Shown: piece by piece, positions 36,266 to 49,644 of the stretch
Layout of the letters: each line of letters starts with the position of its first letter
How positions within the stretch are numbered: position 1 is the stretch's first letter
Assembly (NCBI RefSeq): GCF_040807025.1
Contig: NC_090953.1
Location: forward strand, 24,226,997 to 24,290,996
Direction of reading: 5' to 3'
Length of the DNA stretch: 64,000 nt
From: Struthio camelus
Taxonomy: Eukaryota; Chordata; Aves; Struthioniformes; Struthionidae
Notes under the pieces: generated by a model
Told to the model about the DNA's origin: nothing
Databases searched by the model: none
What the model saw: only the letters and a program-made list of their open reading frames with translations
Program-made: the position numbers and the translations under genes

Positions 36266-37219
36266 AAAACATTCATTAACTTGCTGTTGTCCATTTGAGG
36301 CCCTGTTTTGCACAGTACATAGCATTACACAGTGTTCAGAGCTCTGCTTCTGTGGGTGCTTAGCCCTGTAAGGAATTGGACACCTCTGCAATCCAGAGGA
36401 CAAGGACACAGAGGTGATAACTACCTGTTGTAAGGGTAACTGGTGCTTTAAGAGGACTAGGACATTGTGATTTGGATGGTTTCTTAGACTTACTTGGTGA
36501 GCAGCCAAACTGAGAAAAAGGCATGTGGATCCCACCCACCCGCTTCCCAAGCCTCTGATGTTTATTAGTTTCTCTGTTGTTATAGTAAAAAAAAGAAACC
36601 ATAGCTATAAACAATGACATAGTGTTCTCTTTAATCATCACCTAAGAATATTTTTCTAATTCCAATTTTGGATTGAGTGATTTGCCTAACTCCTCTGCAG
36701 GAACTTTTTGGCAGAGATGGAATCTCCAGGGCAGCGTTCATCTGCCCTAGCCATCACGTCTCATTCGGCAGTTCCTTATCTCGCTTATTGCGAACCTTTC
36801 AGATTCTGCAAGAAATGAGCTCCTATAGAAAATCTCTTCCCCGCGCGCGTCTGCCTCAAGACTTTCTTCGCATCTTGAATGAGGCACGAATTCTATGGGA
36901 AGAGCTGTTTTGAATCATGTAATAACCATAACTTAATATGTATGCACAGCTAATCTCGGTTCTGCTATTTCCTAACCTGAGATTTTGGCTTTACAGTCTA
37001 ACTTTTAATATGTTGTTTTGTGTATAATCATTAAGATTTCAAAAAGCAAACTGATTCCCATCCTCATCGTAATGACAACTCTGTGTTCATTAGCAGGTGT
37101 GGGTCTTTTAGGGGGTATGCTGCACAGCCCTCTGCTCTGAAATAGGCAATGGCATTACCAGGTAGTTACAGCAAAAGAACGATGATGCTACAGCTTCTTG
37201 GGTCACGCTGCAGGCTTCA

Positions 37220-37820
37220 AAGGGAAATGTGCTCTGCTTCTTGCAAGCTCTGCTTGTTTCCTCTACAACATTGAAGCATGATGTCTTCTGCTCCACTCCC
37301 TCCAACCTGTCCTTCTCCCCATCATTCACTCCTACTTTGTGTTTCTTCAGTCCCATCTCCATTTTCTAGGCTTCATATTCCATGCTTCCTGTCTGGCCAG
37401 TCCTAGGTCCCAATGCCCAGCTTGTTATCTGACCTCCCTTTTCCACCTCACCTTAGTTTTTAGTGACACTTCTCTTCCTTCTCCCCACCCCCACCCCAGC
37501 TACAGGCATTATGAGAGAATAGCATTTCTCTCACAGCAGCTTCCTCCTTGCCAGTCTCAGTCCTTATCCTTCAGTTCTTTTCCAGATGGGTTTCCCCAAC
37601 ATTTGTTTCCTCTCCTTCTATAAATTCTTAGTTGCTATCATCCCTCTAACTCTTCTAACAATCTCTCATTTTTCCCAATCCCTGCTTTCCTTCCTAATTT
37701 AAGAAATGAACATTTTGCCTGGCAATTTAAATCCTTCCTCTTTGTCCCTCTTTCCATCTTTGGATACTATCAGCCCAACAATATTTAGGCAAGCCCCACT
37801 CTTTTTTTTTTTTTTTTTAA
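37220..37820. repeat. CT-rich strand-asymmetric tract ending in T17
   Basis: About 600 bp of the + strand is strongly pyrimidine-biased (words such as CTTCTCTTCCTTCTCCCCACCCCCACCCC) and ends in a run of 17 T at 37802-37818. Stop codons are sparse in some frames because of composition, which explains the 94-codon frame at 37339-37623. It may be a decayed repeat or low-complexity DNA. No family recognised. Confidence 0.6.
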
Positions 37821-38560
37821 CTTAAAATGTTTTTATCCTTGGAGCGAAGCATTTCAAATGACGTGTTTGCATAGAAGCACAATCGCCATCGCATTAGTGT
37901 GAAACACTTATTTGAGGGAAGAATGTGCTTTTTAAAAGTGTATTTTGGAAGGCACGTGCAGAATCCACAAAGGACTTTTCGGTATTGTTATAAGCAGGTA
38001 AACTTGAGTTTCCAATGCAGCATTATTCCAGTTAGGCAACTGTGCCTGTAGTTTCTGTTACACGCTGCTTTTTCTGCTGTAGAGTCAGTGCTGCTGCATT
38101 GAGATCCATTTATGATACATATAAAAGAGTGATCTCTGTCTGGAGATAATATAATGTCATTTTAGCTTGAAACCATTGAATTTTGTCTTTGTTTCTGATG
38201 TGTTATGAGCATCTCGTTAGCAAGCCCATGAATCCCTCAATCTGCTCTTGAAACCAACTATCTGAGCTCTCATCTCTACCAGAACATAGATTTCTTTCTT
38301 TCTCTTATTTTTGAAAGCTCTGTTGGTGCCAAGGCAGGTATAGGTCAATTGAGTTATTGTTGGTTCTAATTGGCACTCCAACAAGCTATTAAATCAATTT
38401 ACCTACAGATGAATGTCACTCAAAGAGAAAGGTGCCAACTCCTTTTCTGTCTTTCAAAACGTCAAAAAAAAACCCCATTTCCGCTGATGAGTGAATGGCC
38501 AGGCCGTAGGGAAGTGGCTAGTTAGAGCAAAAGATTTCACCCCCAAATGTTTGTGCCAGG

Positions 38561-38824
38561 TGGTGTGTGTCGACAAGGTCCATGCTGCTCCTGTGTGTGG
38601 AGAGGTGTGTCTACTCCCAGAGCACAAGGCCAAGAGGAAGGATTACAAAAATGACCAACCCTGACTAACTTTCAGTGCCTTTGAAAATACTCTTAAATCC
38701 CTTCCCTGGTGTGTAACAGAGCATGGGTTTTTTTTCCAACGTGGAGAGGCCTGAGTCCTCTTCTCCTCCTTTACAGCCTCTGAATGCCCCTCATATGTTC
38801 CTGTGACTGCTGGTGCAGGTGTGG
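38561..38824 (+). promoter_or_regulatory. Loose cluster of T-box half-sites
   Basis: AGGTGTGT at 38603-38610 and AGGTGTGG at 38817-38824 match seven of eight bases of the T-box half-site AGGTGTGA. A weaker CAGGTGGTGTG lies near 38561. TBX3, TBX5 and TBX18 act in the pacemaker lineage. Isolated half-sites of this sort are common by chance, so support is weak. Confidence 0.2.
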
Positions 38825-39186
38825 TAACCACAGACGTCTTTCAGATGAGGCAGCATCTGCCTGGTGACATCATCACCTTTTTGGTGTGGAGTGATATATA
38901 TCCTCATGAGATTTATTTGCTCTGTGCTGTAGAAGGGTCAGAGTTATTATGGTGAATAGGGTTGATTTAAGTTTTGTTCGGGAATGTTTAGGTGACCTCT
39001 TCCTCTAGCAGCAAGGCTCCCTCCCGCATTATCTGAGCATTTCTTAGTGAGATGGTTCCTCTGTAAAGCAGTCACTTTTCAGCCTACAAGTCAGGACAAA
39101 GTTTCTTGACCAAACAGCACTGGAAGTTCATCCTGGGGTCTCCAAATCAAAGCTGCTTTATACATGACAGCCAGTAAGAACTGCTC

Positions 39187-39239
39187 AGGTGTCCTTGCTT
39201 AAGTGGGCAATATTTTTGGTGATGCACAAGGCAGATAAG
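39187..39239 (+). promoter_or_regulatory. Candidate TBX-NKX2-5-GATA composite element
   Basis: Within 53 bp: AGGTGT (39187-39192, T-box core), TTAAGTGG (39199-39206, NKX2-5 element consensus TYAAGTG) and AGATAAG (39233-39239, consensus WGATAR). These three factor families cooperate physically in cardiac enhancers. The element lies about 8.7 kb into HCN4 intron 1. Each motif alone is frequent; the tight grouping is the point. No conservation data were available. Confidence 0.4.
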
Positions 39240-42200
39240 AACACGGCTTGGCTCTGTGCAGCTGTGCAGCTCTGCAGTGCTGACAGCACTAAAACCAGGG
39301 TTTTGTCAGCAGACAGAGCAGTTAGGACTCTAGAAACACAGAAGAGAGAGCGGGTGTGTGCTGGGCTACAAGATGCTATGATAGAGACCTCTTTTTGCTC
39401 CTTATCCTTGTTGAATGGTTTGCTAGCTGGGAAGTCCCTTTACAAATTCAAATTAATCATTCCATGCAGTAGATTTACAGTGGCTGGCATCAACTGTGGT
39501 CACCCCATGCCTAGTATTAGCACCAGACTGTAGTAAAACCAGGCTGTTAGCTCCTGAAAAGACACTGCATGCAGCAATGGAAGACAGCGCTGATAAGAGC
39601 AAAGCAGGTGAGGATCCAGCGGGGAATCCCAAGGTCAGCTTGAGGACCCATCAATTGGACATTATAGGGGCACAACTGCTTCCCCAGTGATGCGCGAAAG
39701 CTAATCTCATTTGTGGTGACTCGTCCAAATGTGCTAATTAAGGATTTAAATCTCTGCCTCTTTGGATGGAGAGGTGGCCTGTGTTTATGCATCTATTGTT
39801 AAAGAGCTTAGAGGCAGGAGAGGTGCTGCAGGTTGCCAGCTGACTCTGGTGTAGGAGCCGTAACTCCTTTTTTTTCTTTTCACAGCTGTGCTCAGGGTTC
39901 TTGTGACTGCCAGAAAATCAGCAGCTGTACACTGAGTAGCTCCTCATCCCTGTACGCTGCTCCAGGGAGACTGTATTCAGAGGAACTCCGGTGGGATTCA
40001 GTTTTCCTGGTCAGAGCTGCTGAGCATTGTTACAGTCTGATGCTCAGTGCCACCCCCTGCATGTCTAGGCGATGGAAGACCTGGTGAAGTGCAATTGGAT
40101 TTGTCTGGGTGTGGGAAAGAAATGTCTTGCAAAGTTATCAGCACTCCCAAGCTTGTGAGGGAGATAACGGCTGCATTCCAAAGACTCGGGGACTCCACAT
40201 TAACAAGTCCCTTCCTTCCAGCCTTCGCTTCACATGTGATTTCAGGGCAAGGTGCTAACTCATCACAGCGCTAGCATCATTGTTACCCAGTGCAGTGCCT
40301 CATCTGCAAAGGAACTATGTGTGCACGTGCGCATGTGTGTGTCTCCGGGGGACGGGAGGAAGTTGAGGCCCCTAATTATCCTGTCTTACTAGGCGCGCTC
40401 TCTCACCTCTGACCACGCTGGTGACTAGGCTGGAGGGATGGCGCAGAGCGCAGGGGTGTGGGCTGAGAGAGCGCAGTGACATCTTGGATCTCTGCAGAGA
40501 AGCAGAAGTTGCATGAGGCAGAGTGAAGCAGTGCAAGGGTGACAAGTTGCCTGGCAGTGTCAGGGTTTGGACTAGCTCTCCCAACAGTCACAACGATAAC
40601 AGAAATGATAAAGATGACTGACTCTGTGCAGCTTTTTTTATAATAGCAAACCCACGTTCATTAGGCACAGATTCTTGGCACTTCATTCCCCCCACCTTGC
40701 TTTAAAGCACTAATGCGCACAAGTTATATTTCTAGTCATACCAAGATAAATGTGAGTTGTGGGGAGGCGAGGAGAGAGGAGTGGTCTACGCCACAGACCG
40801 TGGTCTGCTCTCTTTGATACCAACACAAACCCATTTGTATCATTGTCCCATGCTCATTTAGCTGCAGATACTCTTTGAATCATAAGCATTGTATAATGGT
40901 TAAAAGGGCAAAAAGGGCTCCTTGTGTCTTGATTTCCTCAAATTTTAAAAAGGGGTGATGATATTGTTAGAAGGAGCGGCCATGGGAGATGCTAGAGAAC
41001 TCCAAAGGCATTTTAAGGTAACAGAAGATGCCAGAGTAGATGCCATCGAGGACATAGTTAATATTTACGAAGTAGTTTCATGAGAATTTCTTCATGTTTA
41101 TCCTTCTTTGCACACTACTGTGGATTTGGTTACATCTCTTGCCGTATTTCTTTAGGGCCACAAAAATGAAGAGATCTATGTGCTGTTAGATGATTTCTCA
41201 CTAATTGGTTCCTTTGTCTTCTTTAATATGGAAACTGATTACCAACACCTGTACAATTCCATGCATGATGCTATGCTGTGGCACATTTCAAACTAGATTG
41301 GAAAAAAAGTAGAAAAAAGGCTGCACAGGGGAAGGAGTCAAGGTGAATTTTATGCTTTGTATCTAGAGAACTGTGCAGCACCTGCACGGGGGTTGGAGAT
41401 GCTCTGAAAAGAGAATGTGCCATCTTTTCCTCACCGGGCAGGTGTGTTGCAAGTTATGCTACCCTTTTCTTTGGGAAAAGCAACTTCTTGACTTTAGTAA
41501 ACACTCTTGACTAAAAGGCCTGGCACAAGAGTTAGCAAGATATCTGTCCTTCTCTGTAGCGTGGCAATGTTAGAATATATCATCATCTGAGCCACCAACA
41601 GTGGAATCTTCTGACTGATTTGTTGTGACCCTGCGCTTTTAGTGCAAACACAGGTGTGCTTCGGATCATGGCAGCCGTGATTAAGGTGATACACCGTCTA
41701 TGCTTAGGTTAGAGATCAGTTCCACACTTGGGAACTGGAATAAGGCAGCCTGGGTCAAAGGCATATTTAAGACAAACTCCAGATTTGGCAAGGACTGTTA
41801 GCTCAATCCTGACTGCGTTTGGAAAGGTTCTGGTCCTTAGTTTTGCAAAGCAAAAAGCGCTGTATAAAGTAACATTGTTCCGAGCTTCTGTCAATGTATT
41901 CCCATTATGACTGAGCTGCCCGGCCATCTCTGCACCATAGATACTCCTCTATCATTTACTCCTGGTCCATCACCCAGATAGGGTGAACTCCTCCGGCTTC
42001 TTGTGTGCTGCCTGACAGGTTCTGATGACCGCACGCATTGGTCGGCAGCTGGGCCAAAGCATAGACTTCCAAACAAGGACAGCTCTGCTGGTTGTATGCT
42101 CCCTTTGCAGCGCTAAGAGGAATGAAGCCTAAAAATGGCAGATGTGGGTATGGCCTAGGGCTCCTGATATTTGAACAGGGGATCTGGAAACGTCATCTGC

Positions 42201-42718
42201 AAGTAAATTCACACAGCAAAATCTGCACTGCAGACAAAAAAAGATTTGCCTTGACATCATCTGCCCTGCTCTGAGAGCCGCAGTCAGTCAGGAGACCAGT
42301 GCACAGCTCCCAGCCTTTCTAGCTCAGTAGAATTAAGGCTAAGCTCCATCATGAGCTAATGCAAGCTGTTCCCACCCCAAATAATTGGCTGCTGGATGGT
42401 TTTGTGTCTGTCTAAGCATTACTGTATGTGGGTGGATGTGTTATATGTGTGTGAATGAGTCTGCTTTGGAAATTAATACATAACATCGGGAGTACATCTA
42501 ATAATACGCCAGCTTGTGAGTGACGTGGATGTGAGAAGTGCAAAACAGAGCTGAGTGTGTCAAACATCTGTACAAGCAATACTTTCCCTGCTACCACAGG
42601 ATGATGGTTCCCAAGTCCAGACCACCACCTCTTTCTCCCTATTCCTGCCACCCTAAAGCACATCAGATGTCTTTCCAGCTGTGTGTTTCCCATAGCTGAA
42701 ATTAAAGAGCAAGAGACC

Positions 42719-42733
42719 AAAAAAAAAAAAAAA
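42719..42733. repeat. A15 homopolymer
   Basis: Fifteen A in a row, without a recognisable retroposed body upstream. Probably simple sequence. Confidence 0.9.
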
Positions 42734-44534
42734 CAGTGAAATTTCTCAGAAACTCAGTCCCCCAGTCCGCCCAACTGTCTTTACAGGGCAGAGTACCCCA
42801 TGGTGAATAGGAAATGACAGAGGTGTTGGCTTGCCCTCAGATATTGAAAGATAATGCCTATCCATGAGCATCGATTTTGGAGACTTTGATGCATAGAAGT
42901 CATGTATGACTTGGGGACTCAGGAGATGTACCCTCTGGGATTTTGATGTTGGCAGCTGTTATAGGATATTATTTTCACAAGGCTGAACTGTTCTTAAACA
43001 CTTCCCCTAGTGTAATCATCACACACGTGTTTTCTCAGTAATGGCAGGCCGTCAGCATTTTTTTCCAAGTCCTTTTAGATAAGATGAACAGAGACAAGCT
43101 GTGAAAGAGCTGAACAAGATGCCTTGACAATAGTCATTCACATATTCTTCAACTTGGCCAACAAACAGAGCGTAAGCCTTGTTTTCTGTACATATCCTAA
43201 TTGCTGGATTTTTGCAGGGAAGGAACAATTTTTTCAAGTGAAAAATGGTAAGTAGAAACTTGTACCTGTCTCAGACATGGATTCTAACATCTGTAGTCCA
43301 GCTAGGGAAAAAGACATATAGTTGACTATACCTCCAGCCTGTAATGGTACGAGCTGGCACACAGCTTTCCTACAGCTGATCACAGGAAGAAGGGGAGAGA
43401 AATCTTCACAGACTCTTTGAAAACTGTTTTTCAGAGGGAAAGTATATATGCTCTTGATCAGCTCAGAAAGAGAAAGGGAAGATATTTCAAATAAAATAGT
43501 TTTGTAATAATATAAAGTACCCTGATCATTCAGAATCCATGGCTGTTGACAGAGGAGACTACTAGCCTTGTAGACAGCCAGATAACAATGCAATTCCAGT
43601 TCAGCGTAAACGGTGTGCTTCAGGTTTGTCCCCATCCTGCCCTGCCGCAGTAGTCTTACGTAGTTCTGCTGTGCACTGCTTAACAACTGCTGCGTTTCAC
43701 CCCAGCATTAGCTTTGTTACAGTGCTGGATGAAATTTCTCTACCCATTCGGGTTCTTGTGAATACAGAAAGAGAAGTCATCATTTCTTTGAAATTAGTTT
43801 TCATCAATAGACACAAGGAGCCGAATTCCTCGGTGAGAATCCGTTGCAGCTAGTGGAATGACAGGAGGAATCTGTTTTGCTCATTGTAGCTACTTCTAGC
43901 CAGTCTCTCTGGCCTACATATCTCTAAGGCACATATGGTCACTGTGTCTAGCACTGTCTGAGACCCGCTAACATTGCACCATAGTGATAGATACAAGATT
44001 ATATTCGTGTTTTAATGTTTGTAGAATGGATCTTCAAAGTGGGATTTAGTGAGGCTGGCTCTCTGTTGCTAAAGTGGAAGTATTTTAGAGCGCAGAATTT
44101 TCTGTTCTTTGCCCACAAAATAGTTATTTCTGACTTAATGGTGTCTTTCATAAAGGAGATCCCTAACTTACAGTCTGAATGTCTAATGCGCTAAAATGTT
44201 TTGGCATATACGTGAGAGCAGAGCTAATCTGCTATCTGCTTTTCCTGGACACCAGTGAAAGACTTTCTGCTCTCATTCCTGAGCACAGAGAAAAAGAATT
44301 AAGCAAAGGCTGGAAAACTCAGAGCGGGGATTTGGTTTGAGCGTTGACCTTCTGAAACTTCTTCTCCAGACGCCACTCTCCTTTACACCAGTCAGGCCCT
44401 ATAGGAGCAACTGAACTGAAAATTTCCAGAGAATAGGCTGTCTTAATACACACTGGTACACCGTTTAAGATCACCTTCCAAAGCGCTTATGTGGTTCCTC
44501 TACTGTTGCCTATGAGAGTTTTGCAGTTTTCAGA

Positions 44535-44745
44535 TATATTCACCCAATCCTCCCTGAGTTTAGGAGTACATTATCTCTGCCTGGCAGATGAGGAGCAAGG
44601 AGTGAGAGATCCGCTCAGTTCTTAGGCATCTAATTCCCAATGAAACCAGTGAGTGCTGAGGATGTTGGCTCAAGTGGCTTGCAGAGCATTATCCCAGGTC
44701 CCCGAATCACTGAACCATCCTTTTACTCTTCTGTCTTGCTCAGCC
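44535..44745 (-). mobile_element. MIR-like SINE relic (reverse), low confidence
   Basis: The blocks 'TTATCTCTGCCTGGCAGATGAGGAGCAAGGAG' (near 44570-44602) and 'CCAGGTCCCCGAATCACTGAACCATCCTTTTAC' (near 44694-44726) resemble the core and the tRNA-derived head of a MIR SINE in reverse, with a diverged middle. Very old if real. Confidence 0.35.
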
Positions 44746-47700
44746 TTTCTGTGAACCATTGGGTGCCAGCCAGTTGGGCTGAGTCATATCCATTATATTT
44801 CTAGTGGGATGAGTTTGGAAGAACAGGGAGGAAAACGCCAGCTTTTGCCTTGTTTACTACTAAGCTTTCTTAAACAGAGTGGGTAGATTAGCTAAAAATT
44901 AAAAGAAAGAACACTGACATCACCTAATCGGGCATTATTGACGTGCACAAGTTCTTAGCTAATTAACATAATATGACAGCATATCCCTGCTTCTGCTAAA
45001 ATCAAAGGGTAAGTCAGTGCCTGCTACAGTGCCTTTGGGACTGGGTCCTATATATGTAGAAGTAAAAAACTGTAAGTACATTTCATGTTTTAGAGAATAC
45101 AGCCTTTGAGAGTTTGTTTCTGTGTTGCTTCTGGAAAAAGCCAGAATTCAGCGTGACGTTGCCAACATAACTACAGGGCAGGGAACACACTTACCAATAG
45201 GCACCAAAAGCAAACGATAAGACATGTTTTTTCTTTTAAGACATAAATTTTTGAAGACTGGGACAGTCTTTTGTGATTGTAACTTTCAGTACCCAGAGCG
45301 TATTTAGGTTCTTTTGGTGTTTCCTCTTCCAGACTTCAGACCTGAAGTTCATCTTTCTAGACGGAGGGGTCATGCACCAGGTGCCACTGTTCATCTCTTG
45401 GTTGTGTGTGGCCTTTAGGCATGAATAGACCTCATCCACCCTAAGTACTGCTTATAGAAAGGGGTCCGTGGTGAGTCCCTGCCTCAAAGTAAAGGGGACA
45501 GCCTCACCAGGGTGTTTGTTTTCTTTCTCAGAGGTGTATTTCGATATCATGCAGTTGACTCTGATTTCATTCTCTCCTGAAGATAGGCTTGTGCTTCATG
45601 TGCTTGAAGCTTGAAGCACAAAGCTTCTGCTTTGTGATATCTCACACCATTTCTGAGCTGCTTTGTGGACCATCCATCACTTGGAGCTGGTGGATAGTCA
45701 TTGAGCGGGGGAGAGGCTCTCCCAAGGAGTAGGAGAGCTGCTACGCTCCATGCAGTGGGTGCAGCAGCTTCAGCAGCAGTTGGGGATACCCTGAGCAAGG
45801 CTCTGTACTTAGAGGAGCACTACTAGATGGACGGCGTGCTCCTCAGGTCCAATCTGCTCTAGTTGACCCCTCTTCCAAGGATTCAGCATGCCAGAGGAAA
45901 ACCTCCCTGTGTGACCCAGTGCGGGGGTTCTGTCACACCGGGGAAAACATCAGATGGAAAGTCTGTTCAACAGGCACCTCCAGCTCCTGACCTTGCAGCA
46001 TTGTGTCTCCCTCAGAAACAATGCTGCTGGCAAGAGCTGCCCATCTGCAGTCCTCACCCACATGCATCTGTGTGGGCAGAAAGAGAGAGGAAAGACGCTC
46101 TTTTTCCTTTCCTTTTGTTTTCTGAATACTTTTGCTGTTGCGGAGGGCGGTCAGCTTATTTGTGGGCAGATGCACAACGTGTAGCTATTAATTTTAAATG
46201 GGGTCAGAAAAAATTAAAATATATACTTACACCTCATGTGTCAGTGGGCTCTTAAATAGGCAGGAAAGCGCTCAAATATCACCACCTAAGATATCTATCC
46301 AACTATTCTTTTGATAACTGTTCAGTGTGTAAACATAACTACTTGTGAGTTTCAGTTATACCTAATTACTGTGGGAATTGTATTGGTCACATGTCCAAAA
46401 AGCTTTAAAGAGATTATTATTTCACATTCATCTGCTTTGCATGTCTAAGCCCTGATGCGGAGGTGCAACTAGACTTTTTGTCACTAGGTATTGGGTTTTT
46501 ATCACTATCATATCTGCACGTCCCGTCTGTTTGTAGACCTAGCTTTGTAATATTTCTGTGAAACTGGAAAGGATATTTGTTCCCAATTAGTGTCTGGAAA
46601 ACTAACGTACTGAGAAATTACGTTATTTTCTAGAGAGTTACTCACAGAATCGGAGCCTCAGTTGTGTGCATTCCACAGCCAGTTTCTAAGTGACAGAGCT
46701 GTCCTGCCTTTTTCCTGCAGTCTCCCTGCGTCTTGGGATGGGAAGCTGGCAGGCTGAAGCCTCCTTGTTATGTATTGATGGAAAACGGGCTGCATCAATC
46801 TGAATATATTTCTGAAACAACTTGTTTCTGGCAGGTTGTTCATTCTAAAAATATATTTATTTCTAATTGCTGAGCTGAATACTTAATGAATTCTTCCTTC
46901 CCAAGAACAATTAATCAAAGAAATGATTTAGGGCTGGCACTTGCTCCCCCAGGGCTCAGTGGCTGTGTTCCATTGACTTAAATGGAGCATATCAGGCCCA
47001 GCCCGTACTGGAAAAGATTTATCTAAGCATTTCTTAATGGTGCCCATCACTATTTGTCTGGGTGCCCCTGGCAGAAAAGTGCTATATATATCGGAGGAAC
47101 AGCACTGGATGCTCTAATACAGTTACAGCAAGCCGCTGTGTTTTGCAACCAGTGTTTTCCTGTTTTGAATATATTTTTTTAAGGAGAGATATTATGCAAA
47201 CTCCCATTGATTGCAAAGGGGATTCTGAATGGTCAGGAAAGAAGGGGTTGGCGTAAGAACTTGCTTGGGATGTTTTATTAACTGGAACAAAGAGCTGGAA
47301 AGGACCATGTACGTCACTGAGAAGTTTGATACAGGAGAATCCCCAGAACATCCCTACCACACTACAGAGATGTGCCCTTTCTACAAAAGATCAAAAGTTA
47401 GAGAAATTTGCAGTATGATGTCCTGCAAAGAGCGGGAGAGATCCATCAATGTCCTGAGTCCTGGCAGAAGCCAAATATATGTTAAGTGAAAATGCCCAGC
47501 TGATCCCAGCACGAACTCCCTTTACAGGAGCGTTACGTAGCATGTTCCATGCCACACAGGAAGATGAAAAGCCAAAAAGCTCCTGCCAATCCGACATGAG
47601 GGTAAAGGTCTTATAGGCCCCAAATTTGGCCACTGAATTTTTCATATGCTGTATCACTGGTGAGTCAAAGCACCCTCTCTGGATGAAGAGTGTGTCTGAA

Positions 47701-48239
47701 GGTATCTCTTCTAGGGGAAGATATATTTTGAATACCCAGAGTTTCTGAGTTTTCCAGTCTCCTATCTCAGAGCACGCACCAAAACAGACTTTTGTCTCGT
47801 TATTGATTAAAACTAATAACACATCACTTAAATATCTATTTTGTGCCTTTAAAACAATAAAGAGGACTTATAATGTGTCAGTTCCCTCATGCTTCCTCTT
47901 CTTTCCCTAGGACTCCTGCTGCCCATAAGCTTCTGCTAAGTCTCCTCATTTCAATCAGTTCAGTGCAGAAATGCTTGCTGGGCCAACAAATAATAGTCTC
48001 TCAGGCGCTGAAAAAGGCTTGGGAGCACAGAGGCTCCTTGTTGCAGAAGGAGCTGCCTTTCTACAGAGCTGAAGTGCTAAGTTGTGAATTAAAAGTAGTG
48101 CAGGCTTAGCTTATCATTTTGCATGTGTGAGGCAAAACCTCCCTATGTGGAGAAAAGCACAGGAAAAGGCTAACAGGGCCTAAACGAAGGGAATTAGGCT
48201 TGTGTGTAAACTTCGTTCCACCTGCATCTCTCTGTTGCC

Positions 48240-48400
48240 CTTAAGGCACTGGAATGGATGTTGGGAGCTCTGGCTTCTCTTCTCCTTTCCCCCGTGGATC
48301 TGTGTGCGTGAGTGAGAAACGCTGCCTCTCCGTACCTCAGTTTCCCCAGCTGTCAGATGCTGATGGTGCGACTTGTCCACCTGCCGTACAGTGCTCTGAG
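48240..48400 (+). mobile_element. MIR-like SINE relic
   Basis: Contains 'GCCTCTCCGTACCTCAGTTTCCCCAGCTGTCAGATGCTGATG', which closely follows the MIR 3' core ('cctctctgtgcctcagtttccccatctgtaaaatgaggat'). This is the best preserved MIR-like block in the window. Confidence 0.6.
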
Positions 48401-49628
48401 ACCAAAAGACAGAAATCTCTTGCAAGCTATGTATTGTTTCTGTATATGCAGTAATTAATTCAGCATCCGGTGTTTGGAAGGGACAGTGGATTCACGTGGA
48501 TGCCTTAGATAAGCATAGCCTTAGCACAATATGTTTCTTCAGAGACCTAAAATAGTCAGAGGGAATTGGACATTTTTTTTCCCTTAATTGCTGCATTTTT
48601 TAGAAGGTGATTCATCTCTTGTCTGGGGTCTTGGACACCTGAATAGCCCCAGGATGCCAGCAGCATTAGTCTTTAAGGATTCATTGTGCTCCAGTTCAGT
48701 CTGAATAAGTCAATGCAAACATAAGTCTGAGAGCAGCAGCCAGGAGCGGTTTGGGGAGAAAAATGTTTTCCACCTTTGAAACTGAAACATACGTAGCCCT
48801 TACCTCATTAAAATTTTAGATGTCTTATTCTCCTCCTTCTCCCACCATCGACACCCATCTTCTCTTCCCCACAAAGAGATGGAGAGGCTTATGGCTGGCA
48901 CTTCTTGTTGAAGCTTGTCAGAAACAGTGATGCAGCATTAACATTTCCCACTGGGACTGAAAGTTATGGTGTAAATCAATGTTCTGTTGATTTTCAACAG
49001 TGAACTTGGTCTAGTTTGTTAGGATAAAATCCTCATTTGGGGCAGGGTCTTTTTTCTTCATGAGTGGAAATGAGAAGTGCTTCTTGTTCGATCAGGTTTC
49101 CAATCCCTCCTCTCAAGAAAGAGATTGAAAAGATGAAACTTTGAAACAATGTAACAATAACCCCATCCATTCAAATCCGCTGTTCTTACACACAGTCTCT
49201 GAAACTTGGAGCCATACTTCTGCTCACAGAGTAAGCGGAAAACTTGCACCAGAGTTGGCATCCCTGTTGACTGAAGTGATATTAAACCAGCAGTAATACT
49301 TGTTAAAGACAGCTTTTGACTTGGATGTGTAAGTTGGGAATGAACTCTCTCTTCCAGCTCTTCTTATCATTGTGCTGCATAACCACTAGATCTGTGGTGA
49401 AGTGTGCTTCACAGGGATGAAAACTACCTGCAGGGAACATCTCTCACCCCAGCTTTCTCCTCAGTGAGCATGAAGTTTAGGAAGTTCAGGCCTTTGGATT
49501 AACAGAGCTTTGGATATAATCATTCCAGCAGACTAGTGAAAAAAAACAAACTACTTTCCATTACCTTTCTCTGGTAGCTTTTTGGATTCCCACTCTGCTG
49601 TTAAGCAGGAAAAAGGTTAAGCTCTTCT

Positions 49629-49644
49629 CCCCCCCCCCCCCCCC
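49629..49644. repeat. C16 homopolymer
   Basis: Sixteen C in a row. G-rich complement on the minus strand; length uncertain. Confidence 0.95.

Noticed and set aside
42719..42733. A15 run as a possible processed-pseudogene or SINE poly(A) tail
   Set aside because: No recognisable retroposed body or target-site duplication next to it.
45547..45798. Minus-strand frame with an Ala/Leu-rich, signal-peptide-like start
   Set aside because: Too short, no domain, and no splice partner visible.
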